64,000 bases of DNA from JALZKA01 sp963717635 (lineage in GTDB: Bacteria > Actinomycetota > Thermoleophilia > Solirubrobacterales > 70-9): contig OY970347.1 in the NCBI GenBank assembly GCA_963717635.1, positions 1,116,001-1,180,000 of the forward strand. The letters run 5' to 3'. Positions 33,903 through 44,456 of the stretch are shown piece by piece. Within the stretch, counting starts at the first letter, position 1. Each line of letters starts with the position of its first letter. Both the position numbers and the translations under genes were made by a program. Under the pieces are notes generated by a model that ran no database searches, was not told where the DNA came from, and worked only from the letters and a program-made list of their open reading frames with translations.

Positions 33903-33947
33903 GAATCGGAGAGGTCAGGCCAAACCCCGAGCGGCAAGGAGAGAACG

Positions 33948-35243
<1,296 letters not shown>

Positions 35244-35265
35244 GTCACGGGCGCGGTTGACACGT

Positions 35266-35287
35266 GCACCCTCCCGTGGGAGGGTGC
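35266..35287 (+). promoter_or_regulatory. 10-bp perfect hairpin covering the beta-helix gene's ribosome site
   Basis: GCACCCTCCC and GGGAGGGTGC form a perfect stem around GT, 22 bases after the clpX stop. The 3' arm contains GGGAGG (35278-35283), the Shine-Dalgarno site for GTG 35293. When formed, the hairpin would hide the site; it may also attenuate transcription from clpX. It has no T-run. Confidence 0.55.
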
Positions 35288-35292
35288 GAAAC

Positions 35293-36978
35293 GTGAAGCG
35301 CGGGGGTTGGCTGATCGCAGGGCTGCTCGTCGGAGGGCTGTTGCTCGCGACCCCGGCAAGCGCCAGGACCTTCCAGGTCACGCGCACCGCCGACACCGCG
35401 CCCAACGGCTGCAACCCCAGCGGTTGCACCCTGCGTGAGGCCGTGATTGCCGCCAACAACCGCGCGGGCGCCGACGAGGTAGTGCTCAAACGCGGCAAGT
35501 CCTACGCTCTCGCTCGCCCCGGAGTTGACGAGGAGCTCGCGCTCACCGGCGATCTCGACTCGACGGGTCCGCTCACCCTCCGCGCCCGCGGCCGCGGGGC
35601 ACGCCCGGTGATCAACGGCGCTGATCTCGACCGGATCCTCCACACGTTCGCCCCCGCGAACGTTCGATCGATCGTGATTCGGAACGGGAACATGACGAGT
35701 CCGATCAGCGAGACCGGCGACGGCGGTGGCATCTTCGCGCGTGCCGATTTAATCCTCCAACGCTCTGTTGTTCGCGATAACGCCGCCGACGACAACGGCG
35801 AGGGGATCGCCGCCGACTATGGCGCGTCGATCACCCTGATCCGCAGCGCGGTCGTCCGCAACCAGGGCCAAGGCGTACGCGAGGAGGACACCGGCAGCAT
35901 CGTGCTCAAGCGGAGTCGGGTGACGGGGAACGAGGAGCTGGGCATCGAGGAAGGAGGCGATGGCGGCATCAGGCTGCTCCGGAGCCATCTGATCCGTAAC
36001 GGCGGAGCTGGGCTGCGCGAGTTCGACGATGGAGGGGTGCGCGTCGCTCGCTCGACGATCTTGCGGAATGAGGGCGAGGGCGTCGACGCTTCGGGTCCCG
36101 GCGGCCTGGTTCTGAGGCGCGCGAAGGTGTCGGGCAACGAGGGGATGGGAGTGCTCGATTCCCAGCCCGTGGCTCGAATCACCCGCAGCGTCGTGGCGCG
36201 CAACGACAACGTCGGTGTGTTCCAGTACTCCGGAGCGCTCCAGATCAGTGGCACGCAAGTCCTGAGAAATACGGCGAATCAGGACGGAGGGGGCATCAGC
36301 GCACTGAGCACGGCGTCGGTGAAGATCGACCGGACCACGGTCGCGCGCAACAGCACCCCGGGAAATGGTGGCGGGATCTCCGCCGTGTCCTTCCCCACGA
36401 CGGCACCGGCGGTGATCACACGCTCGACGATCAGCGGCAACTCGGCGGAGGGGCGCGGCGGCGGAATCTACGGCGACGCCAGACTCGTCACCACGAATTC
36501 GACGGTCGCGAGCAACCGGGCAGGGGCCGGTGGCGGGATCTACATCAACGGCGGCAGCGGCTCCGCGCTGAACGCGGTGAGCGTCGTCCGCAACGTCGCC
36601 GATGACGACTACGGCGGTGGGCTCTACCTGGCAAACGACGCGCCCCTGGCGGTCAAGAACTCACTGATCGCTCTGAACCAGGCGACCTGCCTCGGCTGCG
36701 GCTCTCCCGACTGCATCAACGAGCAGGACCCTTTCACCTCGGGTGGCAACAACCTGCTGTCGACCAAGGAGAACTGCAGCGGCTTCGACCTGCCGAGCGA
36801 CCGCGAGCGCTCGAACCCCAAGATCGGCGCGCTGAAGGACAACGGCGGGCCGACCAAGACCATCGCCCTGAAGCAGGGCAGCCCTGCGATCAACAAGGCC
36901 GGGAACGACGCGCCGAACCGCGACCAGCGCGGGCGCAGGCGCGGCCGGAACCCGGACATCGGCGCCTTCGAGCGCTAG
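35293..36978 (+). CDS. Secreted right-handed parallel beta-helix protein with CSLREA-type motif
   Basis: 561 residues from GTG. The signal peptide (MKRGGWLIAGLLVGGLLLAT, cut near ASARTF) is followed by CNPSGCTLREAVIAANN, a CSLREA-domain opening. Beta-helix coils fill residues about 90-480, seen as many VVRNN, STILRNEGEG and STISGNSAEG steps. The C-terminus has GGPTKTIALKQGSPAIN and NPDIGAFER, typical of the family. It is probably an adhesin or polysaccharide-binding protein. GGGAGG nine bases upstream defines the start. The TAG shares CTAG with the convergent aldo/keto reductase stop. Confidence 0.85.
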   Translation: MKRGGWLIAGLLVGGLLLATPASARTFQVTRTADTAPNGCNPSGCTLREAVIAANNRAGADEVVLKRGKSYALARPGVDEELALTGDLDSTGPLTLRARGRGARPVINGADLDRILHTFAPANVRSIVIRNGNMTSPISETGDGGGIFARADLILQRSVVRDNAADDNGEGIAADYGASITLIRSAVVRNQGQGVREEDTGSIVLKRSRVTGNEELGIEEGGDGGIRLLRSHLIRNGGAGLREFDDGGVRVARSTILRNEGEGVDASGPGGLVLRRAKVSGNEGMGVLDSQPVARITRSVVARNDNVGVFQYSGALQISGTQVLRNTANQDGGGISALSTASVKIDRTTVARNSTPGNGGGISAVSFPTTAPAVITRSTISGNSAEGRGGGIYGDARLVTTNSTVASNRAGAGGGIYINGGSGSALNAVSVVRNVADDDYGGGLYLANDAPLAVKNSLIALNQATCLGCGSPDCINEQDPFTSGGNNLLSTKENCSGFDLPSDRERSNPKIGALKDNGGPTKTIALKQGSPAINKAGNDAPNRDQRGRRRGRNPDIGAFER

Positions 36979-38117
36979 GCCGCGTCGAGCGCCGTCGCGC
37001 GCAGGTCGCGCTGGGGCTCGACTCCGTAACGCGCCCCCGCTGCCGCGAGCTCGTCGCTCAGTCCCCAGCGATCGGGAGCGTCCGGACCCTCGTGCTCGGG
37101 GCTCGCGCCCTTGAGCCGCATCGAGCCTCGGTTGTCGCCGATCGCGGCGATCGCGGCGACCTGATCCGGGCGCAGCCGCAGGTCCGGGGGCAGGCCCGCC
37201 AGCTCCCGGCGCTTGTCCTCGACCGGGCGAGCGCCCGCCCCGGCTTCCTGGATCAGGGTCGGGACGACGCACTCGACGGCCGGATGGGCCAGGTTCCACT
37301 GGCAGGCGAGCTGCAGCAGCGTCAGCCCGGTCTCGGCGCGAACCTGCTCGATGCGGGCGATCCGCTCGAGTCCCGCTTCGATCCAGCCCGGCGGCCGAAA
37401 CCGGCGATGGTCCGCCTCGCCGATCGGCGTCCGGGGGGTGAGATCGCCCCAGAACAGGCCGCCGTAGTCGACGACGCGGGTAATTACGCGGACGTCCTTG
37501 CCGGCGGCGGCGTCGAGCACGAGCTCCCCGGGCCACGGTTCGAGCGGGTTCAGGATCAGCATCGCCCAGTCGATCAGGTCACCGAACCGCTCTAGGCAGC
37601 CGATCAGGTCCAGCGTGAAGCCGTTCGCCGGCCCCGGAGCGACGCCGATCGCGTCGGTCAAGCCAGCCTCGCGAAGGCCCGCCATCCCCTGCCAGACCTC
37701 GTCGGATTCGTAGCCGATGCGATCAGGGTTGTGCAGCAGCAGCAGGTCGAAGCGCGAGACGCCGATCGCCTCGAGGCTGCGCTCGGCGGCGCGGCGCAGG
37801 TAGTCGCCGTACGAGCCGGGATCCCGCAGGTCCGGATCCGTGAAGCGCGGGAATCCCTTCGCCCCCTGACGTTCGCCCAGGTGGAAGTCGTGGCCGACGG
37901 CTCCCGCCAGGCGGTAGGAGTCGCGGTCGAGCCCGGCCAGCGACCGGCCCAGCAGCCGGTCCGCTTCGCCCTCCCCGTAGACGTCAGCGGTCAGCACCGT
38001 GTGGATGCCGTGGCCGGGGCGCAGCAGCGCCTCGAGGCGATCGTCCCCCAACTCCTCGCCGAAGTGCATGAAGCGGCCACCGCTCCACGTCCCGATCGCC
38101 GTTCGCCCGAGGTCCAT
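36975..38117 (-). CDS. Aldo/keto reductase family protein
   Basis: 380 residues. The barrel begins LGRTAIGTWS. The catalytic Tyr of AKRs sits in ADVYGEGEADRLLG and the dimer of segments FDLLLLHNPD and LTLLQLACQWNLAHPAVECVV is characteristic. The protein is longer than a standard AKR (about 320), with a C-terminal extension after DNRGSMRLKG. It may be a D-threo-aldose dehydrogenase-like enzyme, but the substrate is unknown. TATCCT lies ten bases before ATG 38117. It is divergent from valS. Confidence 0.8.
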   Translation of the reverse strand: MDLGRTAIGTWSGGRFMHFGEELGDDRLEALLRPGHGIHTVLTADVYGEGEADRLLGRSLAGLDRDSYRLAGAVGHDFHLGERQGAKGFPRFTDPDLRDPGSYGDYLRRAAERSLEAIGVSRFDLLLLHNPDRIGYESDEVWQGMAGLREAGLTDAIGVAPGPANGFTLDLIGCLERFGDLIDWAMLILNPLEPWPGELVLDAAAGKDVRVITRVVDYGGLFWGDLTPRTPIGEADHRRFRPPGWIEAGLERIARIEQVRAETGLTLLQLACQWNLAHPAVECVVPTLIQEAGAGARPVEDKRRELAGLPPDLRLRPDQVAAIAAIGDNRGSMRLKGASPEHEGPDAPDRWGLSDELAAAGARYGVEPQRDLRATALDAA

Positions 38118-38168
38118 CGCGCCCGAGAGGATAGGTGGACGGGTTCGGCGCAACTAACATCGCGGCCC

Positions 38169-40733
38169 ATGGACGCCGAGCGACGAGCCAAGCTCGAGGC
38201 GACGACACGCTGGGAGTCCAGCGAGGTCGAAGCTCGCTTGTTTGAGCGCTGGCTGGAGGGCGGTTGGTTCGATCCGCAGCCCGAGGGCGAGGCGAGCGAC
38301 AACTACTCGATCGCGATTCCACCCCCCAACGTCACCGGCGCGCTGCACATGGGCCACGCGCTCAACGGGTCGATCCAGGACGTGCTGATCCGGCTGCAGC
38401 GGATGCGCGGGGTTCGAACCCGCTGGATCCTGGGCACCGACCACGCCGGGATCGGCACCCAGGCGGTGGTCGAGAAGGAGCTGTCGGCGCAGGGGACCTC
38501 GCGCCTGGAGCTGGGCCGCGAGCAGTTCCTGAGGCGCGTTTGGGAATGGCGCGAGGAGTACGGCTCGCAGATCATCGAGCAGTTCAAGCGGCTTGGTGCC
38601 TCCGCGGACTACTCGGACGAGCGCTTCACGATGGACGAGGCCTACGCGCGGGCCGTCGTGCACGTGTTCGTCGAGCTGCACGGGCGCGGGCACATCTACC
38701 GAGACAACTACATGGTCAACTGGGACCCCGGCCTGCGCTCGGCGATCTCAGACCTGGAGGTCGAGCAGCGCACGTTGACCGACACGCTCTACGCGATCTC
38801 CTACCCGCTGGCCGACCGGGGCGGGTCGGTCACCGTTGCCACGGTCAGGCCGGAGACGATGCTGGCCGATACCGCGGTGGCGGTCCATCCGGCCGACGAG
38901 CGCTACACGCAGTTGGTGGGCCAGGAGGTGATCCTCCCCCTGGTCGGCCGGCGGCTGCCGGTGATCGCGGACGAGCACGTCGACCCGGGGTTCGGAACCG
39001 GCTGCCTGAAGATCACGCCGGGCCACGATCCGAACGACTTCGAGATTGGCCGCAAGCACGGGCTCGAGGAGATCTCGGTTATCGGCGAGGACGGCCGCAT
39101 GACCGAGGCGGCAGGCGCGCGCTTCGCCGGCCTCGATGTCGACGAGGCGCGAATGGCCGTGGTCGAAGCGCTGCGTGCGAGTGGGGCGATCACCGGCGAG
39201 GAGCCCTACGAGCACGACGTTCCGCACTCGCACCGCTCGGGACGGCGGATCGAGCCGCTGATCTCCCTCCAGTGGTTCTGCGACATGGGCGAGCTGGCGA
39301 AACCGGCGATCGAGGCGGCGCGGTCCGGCGCCGTGCGCTTCCACCCGGAGAAGCCCTGGACCAAGGTCTACCTCGACTGGCTCGAGGAGATCCGGCCCTG
39401 GTGCGTCTCGCGCCAGCTGTGGTGGGGCCATCGGCTCCCGGTCTACTACTGCGACCCCTGCGAGGAGACGATCGTGGCGATCGAGCCGCCGGCGGGCTGC
39501 GGCAAGTGCGGTGGCGAGCTGCGCCAGGACGAGGACGTGCTGGACACCTGGTTCAGCTCGGCCCTGTGGCCGTTCGCGACGCTGGGCTGGCCCGATCAAA
39601 CCCCGGAGCTGCGCGCCTGGTACCCGACCGACGTTCTGGTCACGGCGCGCGACATCATCTTCCTCTGGGTCGCACGGATGGTGATGATGGGGCTCGAGTT
39701 CACGGGCCGGGCCCCGTTCAGCGACGTGAACATCACTTCGGTGATCCAGGCCCCGGATGGGCGGCGGATGTCGAAGAGCCTCGGCACCGGCGTCGACCCG
39801 CTCACCGAGATCGAGGTCCACGGCGCCGACGCGCTTCGCTTCGGCTTGCTCGCGATGTCGTCAACCCAGGACGTGCGCTTCTCGGACGCCAAGGTCCAGC
39901 AGGGCCGCGACCTCGCCAACAAGCTCTGGAATGCGTCGCGGCTGATCCTCCTCAACACGGACGGCGATCCGGCGCCGGCGCCGGAGAACGCGGAGGACAG
40001 CTGGATCCTGTCGCGGCTCCAGCGGACGATCGAGGAGGTCACGGCTCAGCTCGACGCATACGACTTCGCCCACGCCGTTCAGGAGCTCTACCGCTTCTTT
40101 TGGTCAGAGCTCTGTGACTGGTACCTGGAGATTGTCAAGCCGCGCCTGTATGACGGTGAGGCGGAGGTCTCCGCGAACCTGCTGCATGTCCTTGAGCGGT
40201 TCCTCGCTCTCGCCCACCCCGTGATCCCGTTCGTGACCGAAGAGGTCTGGAGCTATCTGCCCGGCCGCGAGGACTCGCCGCTGATCGTCGCTGCGTACCC
40301 GGTCGCCGACCCCGGCCTTCGCGATCCGGCGGCGGAGGCGGAGATCGAGGCATCGATCGACTTGACACGCGGGATCAGGCGTTGGCGGGACCTCGCGGGC
40401 GTCCCGGTCGCCAGCGTGCTCCCGGCGCGAGCCGTCGGCGAGGCACCGCACGAGCTGGTCGCCCGGCTCGCGCGGCTCGATCTGAACGGCGCGGGGGGCG
40501 AGGCGCTCGCCCGCATCGGCCCGCTCGAGCTGCTCGGCAGCGACGACGTCGATCCGGACCAGGTTCGCGAGCGGATCCAGGCGCGGGCCGCCGAGCTGCG
40601 CGCCGAGGTCGAGCGCGGGGCGCGCAAGCTCGCGAACGAAGGGTTCGTCGCCAAGGCACCGGCCGAGGTCGTGGAGGCCGAGCGCGAAAAGCTCAAGGCG
40701 TACCGTCGGGAGCTTGCCGAGCTTGAGCGGTAG
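38169..40733 (+). CDS. valS: Valyl-tRNA synthetase
   Basis: 854 residues. Class I signatures are NVTGALHMGHALN (HIGH equivalent) and GRRMSKSLGTGVDP (KMSKS). The editing CP1 domain lies between them (about residues 190-330). A zinc-knuckle-like CDPCEETI ... CGKCGGE precedes DVLDTWFSSALWPF, and a C-terminal coiled-coil arm (about 790-854) is present. It charges tRNA-Val. TAACAT is eight bases before the ATG. It shares its promoter region with the divergent aldo/keto reductase gene. The last bases overlap folC. Confidence 0.97.
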   Translation: MDAERRAKLEATTRWESSEVEARLFERWLEGGWFDPQPEGEASDNYSIAIPPPNVTGALHMGHALNGSIQDVLIRLQRMRGVRTRWILGTDHAGIGTQAVVEKELSAQGTSRLELGREQFLRRVWEWREEYGSQIIEQFKRLGASADYSDERFTMDEAYARAVVHVFVELHGRGHIYRDNYMVNWDPGLRSAISDLEVEQRTLTDTLYAISYPLADRGGSVTVATVRPETMLADTAVAVHPADERYTQLVGQEVILPLVGRRLPVIADEHVDPGFGTGCLKITPGHDPNDFEIGRKHGLEEISVIGEDGRMTEAAGARFAGLDVDEARMAVVEALRASGAITGEEPYEHDVPHSHRSGRRIEPLISLQWFCDMGELAKPAIEAARSGAVRFHPEKPWTKVYLDWLEEIRPWCVSRQLWWGHRLPVYYCDPCEETIVAIEPPAGCGKCGGELRQDEDVLDTWFSSALWPFATLGWPDQTPELRAWYPTDVLVTARDIIFLWVARMVMMGLEFTGRAPFSDVNITSVIQAPDGRRMSKSLGTGVDPLTEIEVHGADALRFGLLAMSSTQDVRFSDAKVQQGRDLANKLWNASRLILLNTDGDPAPAPENAEDSWILSRLQRTIEEVTAQLDAYDFAHAVQELYRFFWSELCDWYLEIVKPRLYDGEAEVSANLLHVLERFLALAHPVIPFVTEEVWSYLPGREDSPLIVAAYPVADPGLRDPAAEAEIEASIDLTRGIRRWRDLAGVPVASVLPARAVGEAPHELVARLARLDLNGAGGEALARIGPLELLGSDDVDPDQVRERIQARAAELRAEVERGARKLANEGFVAKAPAEVVEAEREKLKAYRRELAELER

Positions 40734-41955
40734 GTTCGACGCCGAGGCGTGGCTCGGGTCCCTGGATCCGATCGGCTGGCGGTTCGGGCTCGAGCGGATC
40801 GCCGCGCTCATGTCCGCCCTGGGTGATCCTCAGTACGAGTTCGAGGCAGTTCACGTGGTCGGCACCAACGGCAAGTCCTCGGTGGCTGCGATGACGGCTG
40901 CCCTGGTGGAATCCCGTGGGCGTTCCGCCGGCTGTTATCTGTCGCCGCACTCCGAGCGCTGGTCGCAGCGCGTGTGGGTGCGCGGCGCCGAGGTCGATTC
41001 CGGCGACTTCGCCGTCGCCGCCGAGCGCGTAGCCGCTGCGCTGCCGGCGGTCGAGCAGGGCTTTGCCGGGGACGAGCGGGTCACCCAGTTCGAGGCGGCC
41101 ACTGCCACCGCCTTCGTCGCGCTGGCCAACGCCGGAGTCGAGGTGGGGGTGATCGAAGCCGGCCTCGGTGGGCGCCTCGACGCGACCAACGTCCTGCGCT
41201 CGCGGGTGACGGTGCTGACCTCGGTCGGCCTCGACCACACGGCTTGGTTGGGGGAGTCCGAGTTGGAGATCGCAGGCGAGAAGCTTGCGGTGCTGCGGGA
41301 GGGGTCGACGCTGGTCCTGGGCCCGGTGATCGACGCCGTCGCCGAGCTGGCGCGGCGGCTCGCCGAGGAGCGCCGGTGTGACCTGATCGAGGCCGAACCC
41401 GACCGCGTCGGCACGGGCCTCGCCGCGCCCTACCTGCGACGGAACCTGAGCGCCGCTCTGGCTGCTGCCGAGGTCGTGGCGGGTCCGGTCTCGCCCGCTG
41501 ACCTGGACCGGGTCCTCGCCTCGCTGGACTTGGCGGGCCGCTTCGAGGTCGTGGCTGGCGACCCGCCCATCGTCCTCGACGCAGCCCACAACCCGGACGG
41601 CGCGCGAGCCCTGACCGAAGCCCTCGCCGAGCGCCTGGAGGGGCAGCCGGTGGTGGCGTGCCTCGCGATCCTGGCCGACAAGGACGCCACCGGGATCATC
41701 GGCGCGTTGGCTCCGGCGCTCGCGGCAGCGGTCTGCACGGAGATTCCAACCGCGCGGCTTGAGGGCGCCGGCAGGCCCGGAACGACGTCAACTCCAGCCG
41801 CCGAGCTCGTCCGCCTGTGTGAGGCCGCTTCGGTGCCGGCGACGGCCCACGCGGAGCCGGGGAGCGCCGTCACCCTCGCGATTGCGATGGCGCGCGAGCG
41901 GGGCGGGGTGGCGCTGATCGCCGGCTCGCATTACCTTCTGCGGTGGTGTCAGTGA
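40714..41955 (+). CDS. folC: Folylpolyglutamate synthase/dihydrofolate synthase
   Basis: 413 residues. GTNGKSS (P-loop), EAGLGGRLDATNVLR and LDAAHNPDGARAL are the Mur-ligase-family signatures of FolC, which adds glutamate to (dihydro)folate. Start choice is uncertain. TTG 40714 overlaps the valS end by 20 bases. TTG 40723 has GGGAG (40708-40712) ten bases upstream and may be the better start. Both leave the conserved GLERI region intact. Overlap implies co-transcription with valS. Confidence 0.92.
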   Translation: MPSLSGRFDAEAWLGSLDPIGWRFGLERIAALMSALGDPQYEFEAVHVVGTNGKSSVAAMTAALVESRGRSAGCYLSPHSERWSQRVWVRGAEVDSGDFAVAAERVAAALPAVEQGFAGDERVTQFEAATATAFVALANAGVEVGVIEAGLGGRLDATNVLRSRVTVLTSVGLDHTAWLGESELEIAGEKLAVLREGSTLVLGPVIDAVAELARRLAEERRCDLIEAEPDRVGTGLAAPYLRRNLSAALAAAEVVAGPVSPADLDRVLASLDLAGRFEVVAGDPPIVLDAAHNPDGARALTEALAERLEGQPVVACLAILADKDATGIIGALAPALAAAVCTEIPTARLEGAGRPGTTSTPAAELVRLCEAASVPATAHAEPGSAVTLAIAMARERGGVALIAGSHYLLRWCQ

Positions 41956-42007
41956 GAGACGCAAGGCGCGAAACCAACATTGCCCGCCTGGGAAGGCCGG
42001 CGCTCTG

Positions 42008-42127
42008 ATGGACCGCGAGGCCCGCTCGGAGCTCCTTCAGATGATGGGAGTGGTCGCCGCGGTGGTGGCCGTCGTCATCCTCGTCTTCTTCGGCCTCGGC
42101 TATTTGTTCGGACGCCTGTTTCTCTAA
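42008..42127 (+). CDS. 39-residue single-pass membrane protein
   Basis: ATG 42008 to TAA 42127 encodes MDREARSELLQMM followed by a continuous transmembrane helix (VVAAVVAVVILVFFGLGYLFG) and RLFL. It is a simple anchored microprotein without a recognised family. It lies between folC and the zinc-ribbon membrane protein gene; no strong Shine-Dalgarno site is seen. Coding potential rests on the clean membrane segment and the spacing. Confidence 0.5.
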   Translation: MDREARSELLQMMGVVAAVVAVVILVFFGLGYLFGRLFL

Positions 42128-42169
42128 GCGGCTTCAGCGCCCGGCGCACGAAGTAAACTGCCCGACTTC

Positions 42170-42841
42170 ATGCCGCTCCCCGCAATCTTCGGCATCGAGA
42201 ACGATGGCGTCAACCTGGCCATCAATCTCCTGATCCTGTTCCTGGTCGTCGTTTACCTGGCCCTGATCGCGTACACGTACCTCGACGCGAAGCGCAGGCT
42301 GGAGGACTCGGTCCTGATCGGCTGCGCGACGGTGGCGTCACTGTTCCCGTTCCTCGGCACGATCGTCTACACGATCCTGCGCCCGCCGGAGTTTCTGGAG
42401 GACGCCCGCGAGCGCAAGCTCGAGATCCGTGCGTCTGAGCTGCGGGTCCGCCACCTCGAGGACACCTCCTGCCCGAACTGTGAATACCCGGTCGAGCGCA
42501 CGTATCTGCGTTGTCCGAGCTGCCGGGCCCGGATCAAGGACCCGTGCGAGTCGTGCGGCAAGCCGATCGATCCGCGCTGGAGCATCTGCCCGTACTGCGA
42601 GGCGCCCACCCGCGCAGCCGCTGCGTCGCCCCAGCGCCAAGCCTCCAAGGCACCGCCGAAGGGCGGCACGACCAAGACGCGCCCGACGACGCGGCCGGCG
42701 CGAGCGAAGCGGCCCGTCTCGCGCACGTCAGAGGAGCAACGGACGACGAAGGGGCGCGCCAAGGCGCCGGTACGGCGCAGCACCACCAAGAAGCCGACCC
42801 GGCGGACCGAGCCGGGCGACGGTACCGCGCCCGCCTCCTAG
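42170..42841 (+). CDS. Membrane protein with double zinc ribbon and basic tail
   Basis: 223 residues. Two N-terminal transmembrane helices (about 17-38 and 50-70) resemble phospholipase-D-nuclease N-terminal-type hairpins. Two zinc ribbons follow with four CxxC pairs (SCPNCEY, RCPSCRA, PCESCGK, ICPYCEA) at residues about 102-150. A long Lys/Arg/Thr/Pro-rich disordered tail, likely nucleic-acid- or membrane-surface-binding, finishes the protein. Function is unknown. TAAACT is ten bases before ATG 42170. Confidence 0.75.
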   Translation: MPLPAIFGIENDGVNLAINLLILFLVVVYLALIAYTYLDAKRRLEDSVLIGCATVASLFPFLGTIVYTILRPPEFLEDARERKLEIRASELRVRHLEDTSCPNCEYPVERTYLRCPSCRARIKDPCESCGKPIDPRWSICPYCEAPTRAAAASPQRQASKAPPKGGTTKTRPTTRPARAKRPVSRTSEEQRTTKGRAKAPVRRSTTKKPTRRTEPGDGTAPAS

Positions 42842-42859
42842 GCGAGAAACGATTCGCCC

Positions 42860-43264
42860 GTGTCCCGAACCCTGATCCTCGTCAAGCCCGACGCCTTCGA
42901 GCGGGCGCTCACGGGCGAGGTGCTTGCACGATTCGAGCGCAAGGGACTCCGGATCACGGCGCTGAAGCTGGTGCAGGCCGGCGAGGCCATTGCGAACGAG
43001 CACTACGCCGAGCACGCGGAAAAGCCGTTCTTTGCAGAGCTGGTCGCGTTCATCACCGGCGGCCCGCTGGTGGCCGCGGTGCTGGAAGGTCACGAGGCGG
43101 TCGCCGCCGCGCGGCAGCTGATCGGGGCCACCAACCCGGTCGAGTCGGCTCCCGGCTCGATCCGCGGCGACTACGGGCTCGAGGTGACCTTCAACATGGT
43201 CCACGGCTCGGACTCCGATGAGTCCGCCGGGCGCGAAATCGGGATCTGGTTCCCGGAGTTATAG
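42860..43264 (+). CDS. ndk: Nucleoside diphosphate kinase
   Basis: 134 residues. The catalytic His115 lies in FNMVHGSDS, the phosphohistidine of the ping-pong transfer that balances NTP pools. LILVKPDAFERAL is the family opening and NPVESAPGSIRGDYG the nucleotide loop. Length and C-terminal WFPEL are normal. The start is GTG 42860, 18 bases after the zinc-ribbon gene. Confidence 0.96.
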   Translation: MSRTLILVKPDAFERALTGEVLARFERKGLRITALKLVQAGEAIANEHYAEHAEKPFFAELVAFITGGPLVAAVLEGHEAVAAARQLIGATNPVESAPGSIRGDYGLEVTFNMVHGSDSDESAGREIGIWFPEL

Positions 43265-43302
43265 GGCCCGCTGATGGGCACGCGTTGTCGGCCCGTAGCC
43301 CG

Positions 43303-43674
43303 TCAGCCCGTTGGGCGGAAGCCCGAGCACAGGACGCGGAGCCAGGTGATGCGGCCATCGCGGGCGGCGTAGTAGGCCTGTTGCTCGACCACGAACGGTC
43401 CGTCCGCGTTGTGGCCGCGGAGCTGGTAGGCAACCCGCTCGCGGTCGGCGACGGCGCCGCTCTCCAGGCTGAGCAGCTCGTCGATCTCATCCGATTCCTC
43501 GAACCAACTCCCGAGCACGTCGGAGACGAACTCCTCCGCGCTCGACGCCTCCCACGCGCGGCGCGGGGTGAGGCCGCGGAAGTCGACGTCCGGATCGAGC
43601 ACGTCGGCGACGCGGTCGTAGTCCTTGGTCGCCAACGCTTGTGCGAGGTCCCGCCCGAGTTGCGCATCACTCAT
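43303..43674 (-). CDS. NTF2/SnoaL-like protein
   Basis: 123 residues from ATG 43674. The fold is visible as ALATKDYDRVADVLDPDVDFRGL, then RVAYQLRGHNADGPFVVEQQAYY and RITWLRVLCSGF. Such barrels bind small hydrophobic ligands or act as isomerases or cyclases; no catalytic pair is obvious. The gene is divergent from maf by 43 bp. A longer frame exists upstream but runs antisense through maf. Confidence 0.7.
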   Translation of the reverse strand: MSDAQLGRDLAQALATKDYDRVADVLDPDVDFRGLTPRRAWEASSAEEFVSDVLGSWFEESDEIDELLSLESGAVADRERVAYQLRGHNADGPFVVEQQAYYAARDGRITWLRVLCSGFRPTG

Positions 43675-43717
43675 TGACACGAGAGTATGCCCGCGAACGG
43701 CCGGTACGCTCGCCGGC

Positions 43718-44323
43718 ATGCGCCTGGTCCTCGCCTCGAAGTCGCCCCGCCGTCGGGAGATCCTGGGCTGGCTCGGGGTTGACTTCGACGTCGTCGAGCC
43801 CGATGTCGAGGAGCTGTCGGCGGGCTTGGACCCCGAGGGACTGGTTCTGGAAAACGCTCGCCGCAAGGCAGCGGCCGGAATCGAGGCGCTCGATGCGGAT
43901 GCCGGCGACGCCGTGGTCTTGGGAGTGGACACGGACGTCTTCGTCGATGAAGAGATGCTAGGGCAGCCGGGCGACCGCGCCGGGGCCGAGGAGCGCCTGC
44001 GCCGGCTCTCGGGGCGCGAGCACGACGTGCTGAGCGGCCTCTGCCTGCTCGGCCCGCGCGCCAAGGGCATCCCGGGCGGGCCGCTCCGCGAGCGAGCCGG
44101 TGTGGCGCGCTCGCGGGTCGCGTTTCGCGAGCTCGATCAATCCCTGCTGGCGGCGTACCTCGACTCGGAGGAGTGGCGGGGGCGGGCCGGGGCCTACGCG
44201 ATCCAGGGCCTGGGTTCGGTCCTGGTCGAGCGGGTCGAAGGGGATTTCTCGAACGTCGTCGGATTGCCCGTGCGCTTGCTCTTGGAGCTCGAGCCAACGC
44301 TCGGCGCCCACCGGAGGCGGTAG
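43718..44323 (+). CDS. maf: Maf-family nucleotide pyrophosphatase
   Basis: 201 residues. LASKSPRRREILGWLG is the Maf signature, with GVDTDVFVDEEMLGQPGD as the second motif. It hydrolyses non-canonical nucleoside triphosphates (dTTP/UTP-type or m5U/m7G) and is implicated in septum control. TACGCT (43705-43710) seven bases before ATG 43718 suggests leaderless transcription. It stands where the elongation operon usually begins, but mreB does not follow. Confidence 0.93.
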   Translation: MRLVLASKSPRRREILGWLGVDFDVVEPDVEELSAGLDPEGLVLENARRKAAAGIEALDADAGDAVVLGVDTDVFVDEEMLGQPGDRAGAEERLRRLSGREHDVLSGLCLLGPRAKGIPGGPLRERAGVARSRVAFRELDQSLLAAYLDSEEWRGRAGAYAIQGLGSVLVERVEGDFSNVVGLPVRLLLELEPTLGAHRRR

Positions 44324-44365
44324 CTGGCCTGGCTTGGCTTGGCCCTGCGCCAAACCGAGAAAACC

Positions 44366-44388
44366 CTAAGGCGAACATTTAGCCTTAG
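44366..44388 (+). repeat. 7-bp inverted repeat downstream of maf
   Basis: CTAAGGC and GCCTTAG flank a nine-base loop about 43 bases after the maf stop. No T-run follows, so it is either a weak terminator or an operator before the TAGAGT box that overlaps its right arm. Confidence 0.45.
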
Positions 44389-44456
44389 AGTTCCGGAGCA
44401 GCCTCAAGTGCCGCTTGCGGCTTGCGTTTCAGCCGCTACACTCGGCCTCGCGGCAC

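Noticed and set aside
37731..38168. Extended valS N-terminus from 37731
   Set aside because: The 146 extra codons run antisense through the aldo/keto reductase. The ValRS family begins at ATG 38169, which also has a -10 box.
44370..44390. LexA/SOS-box-like GAACATTTAG
   Set aside because: The second half (GTTCG) of an actinobacterial LexA box is missing. Treated as part of the hairpin loop only.
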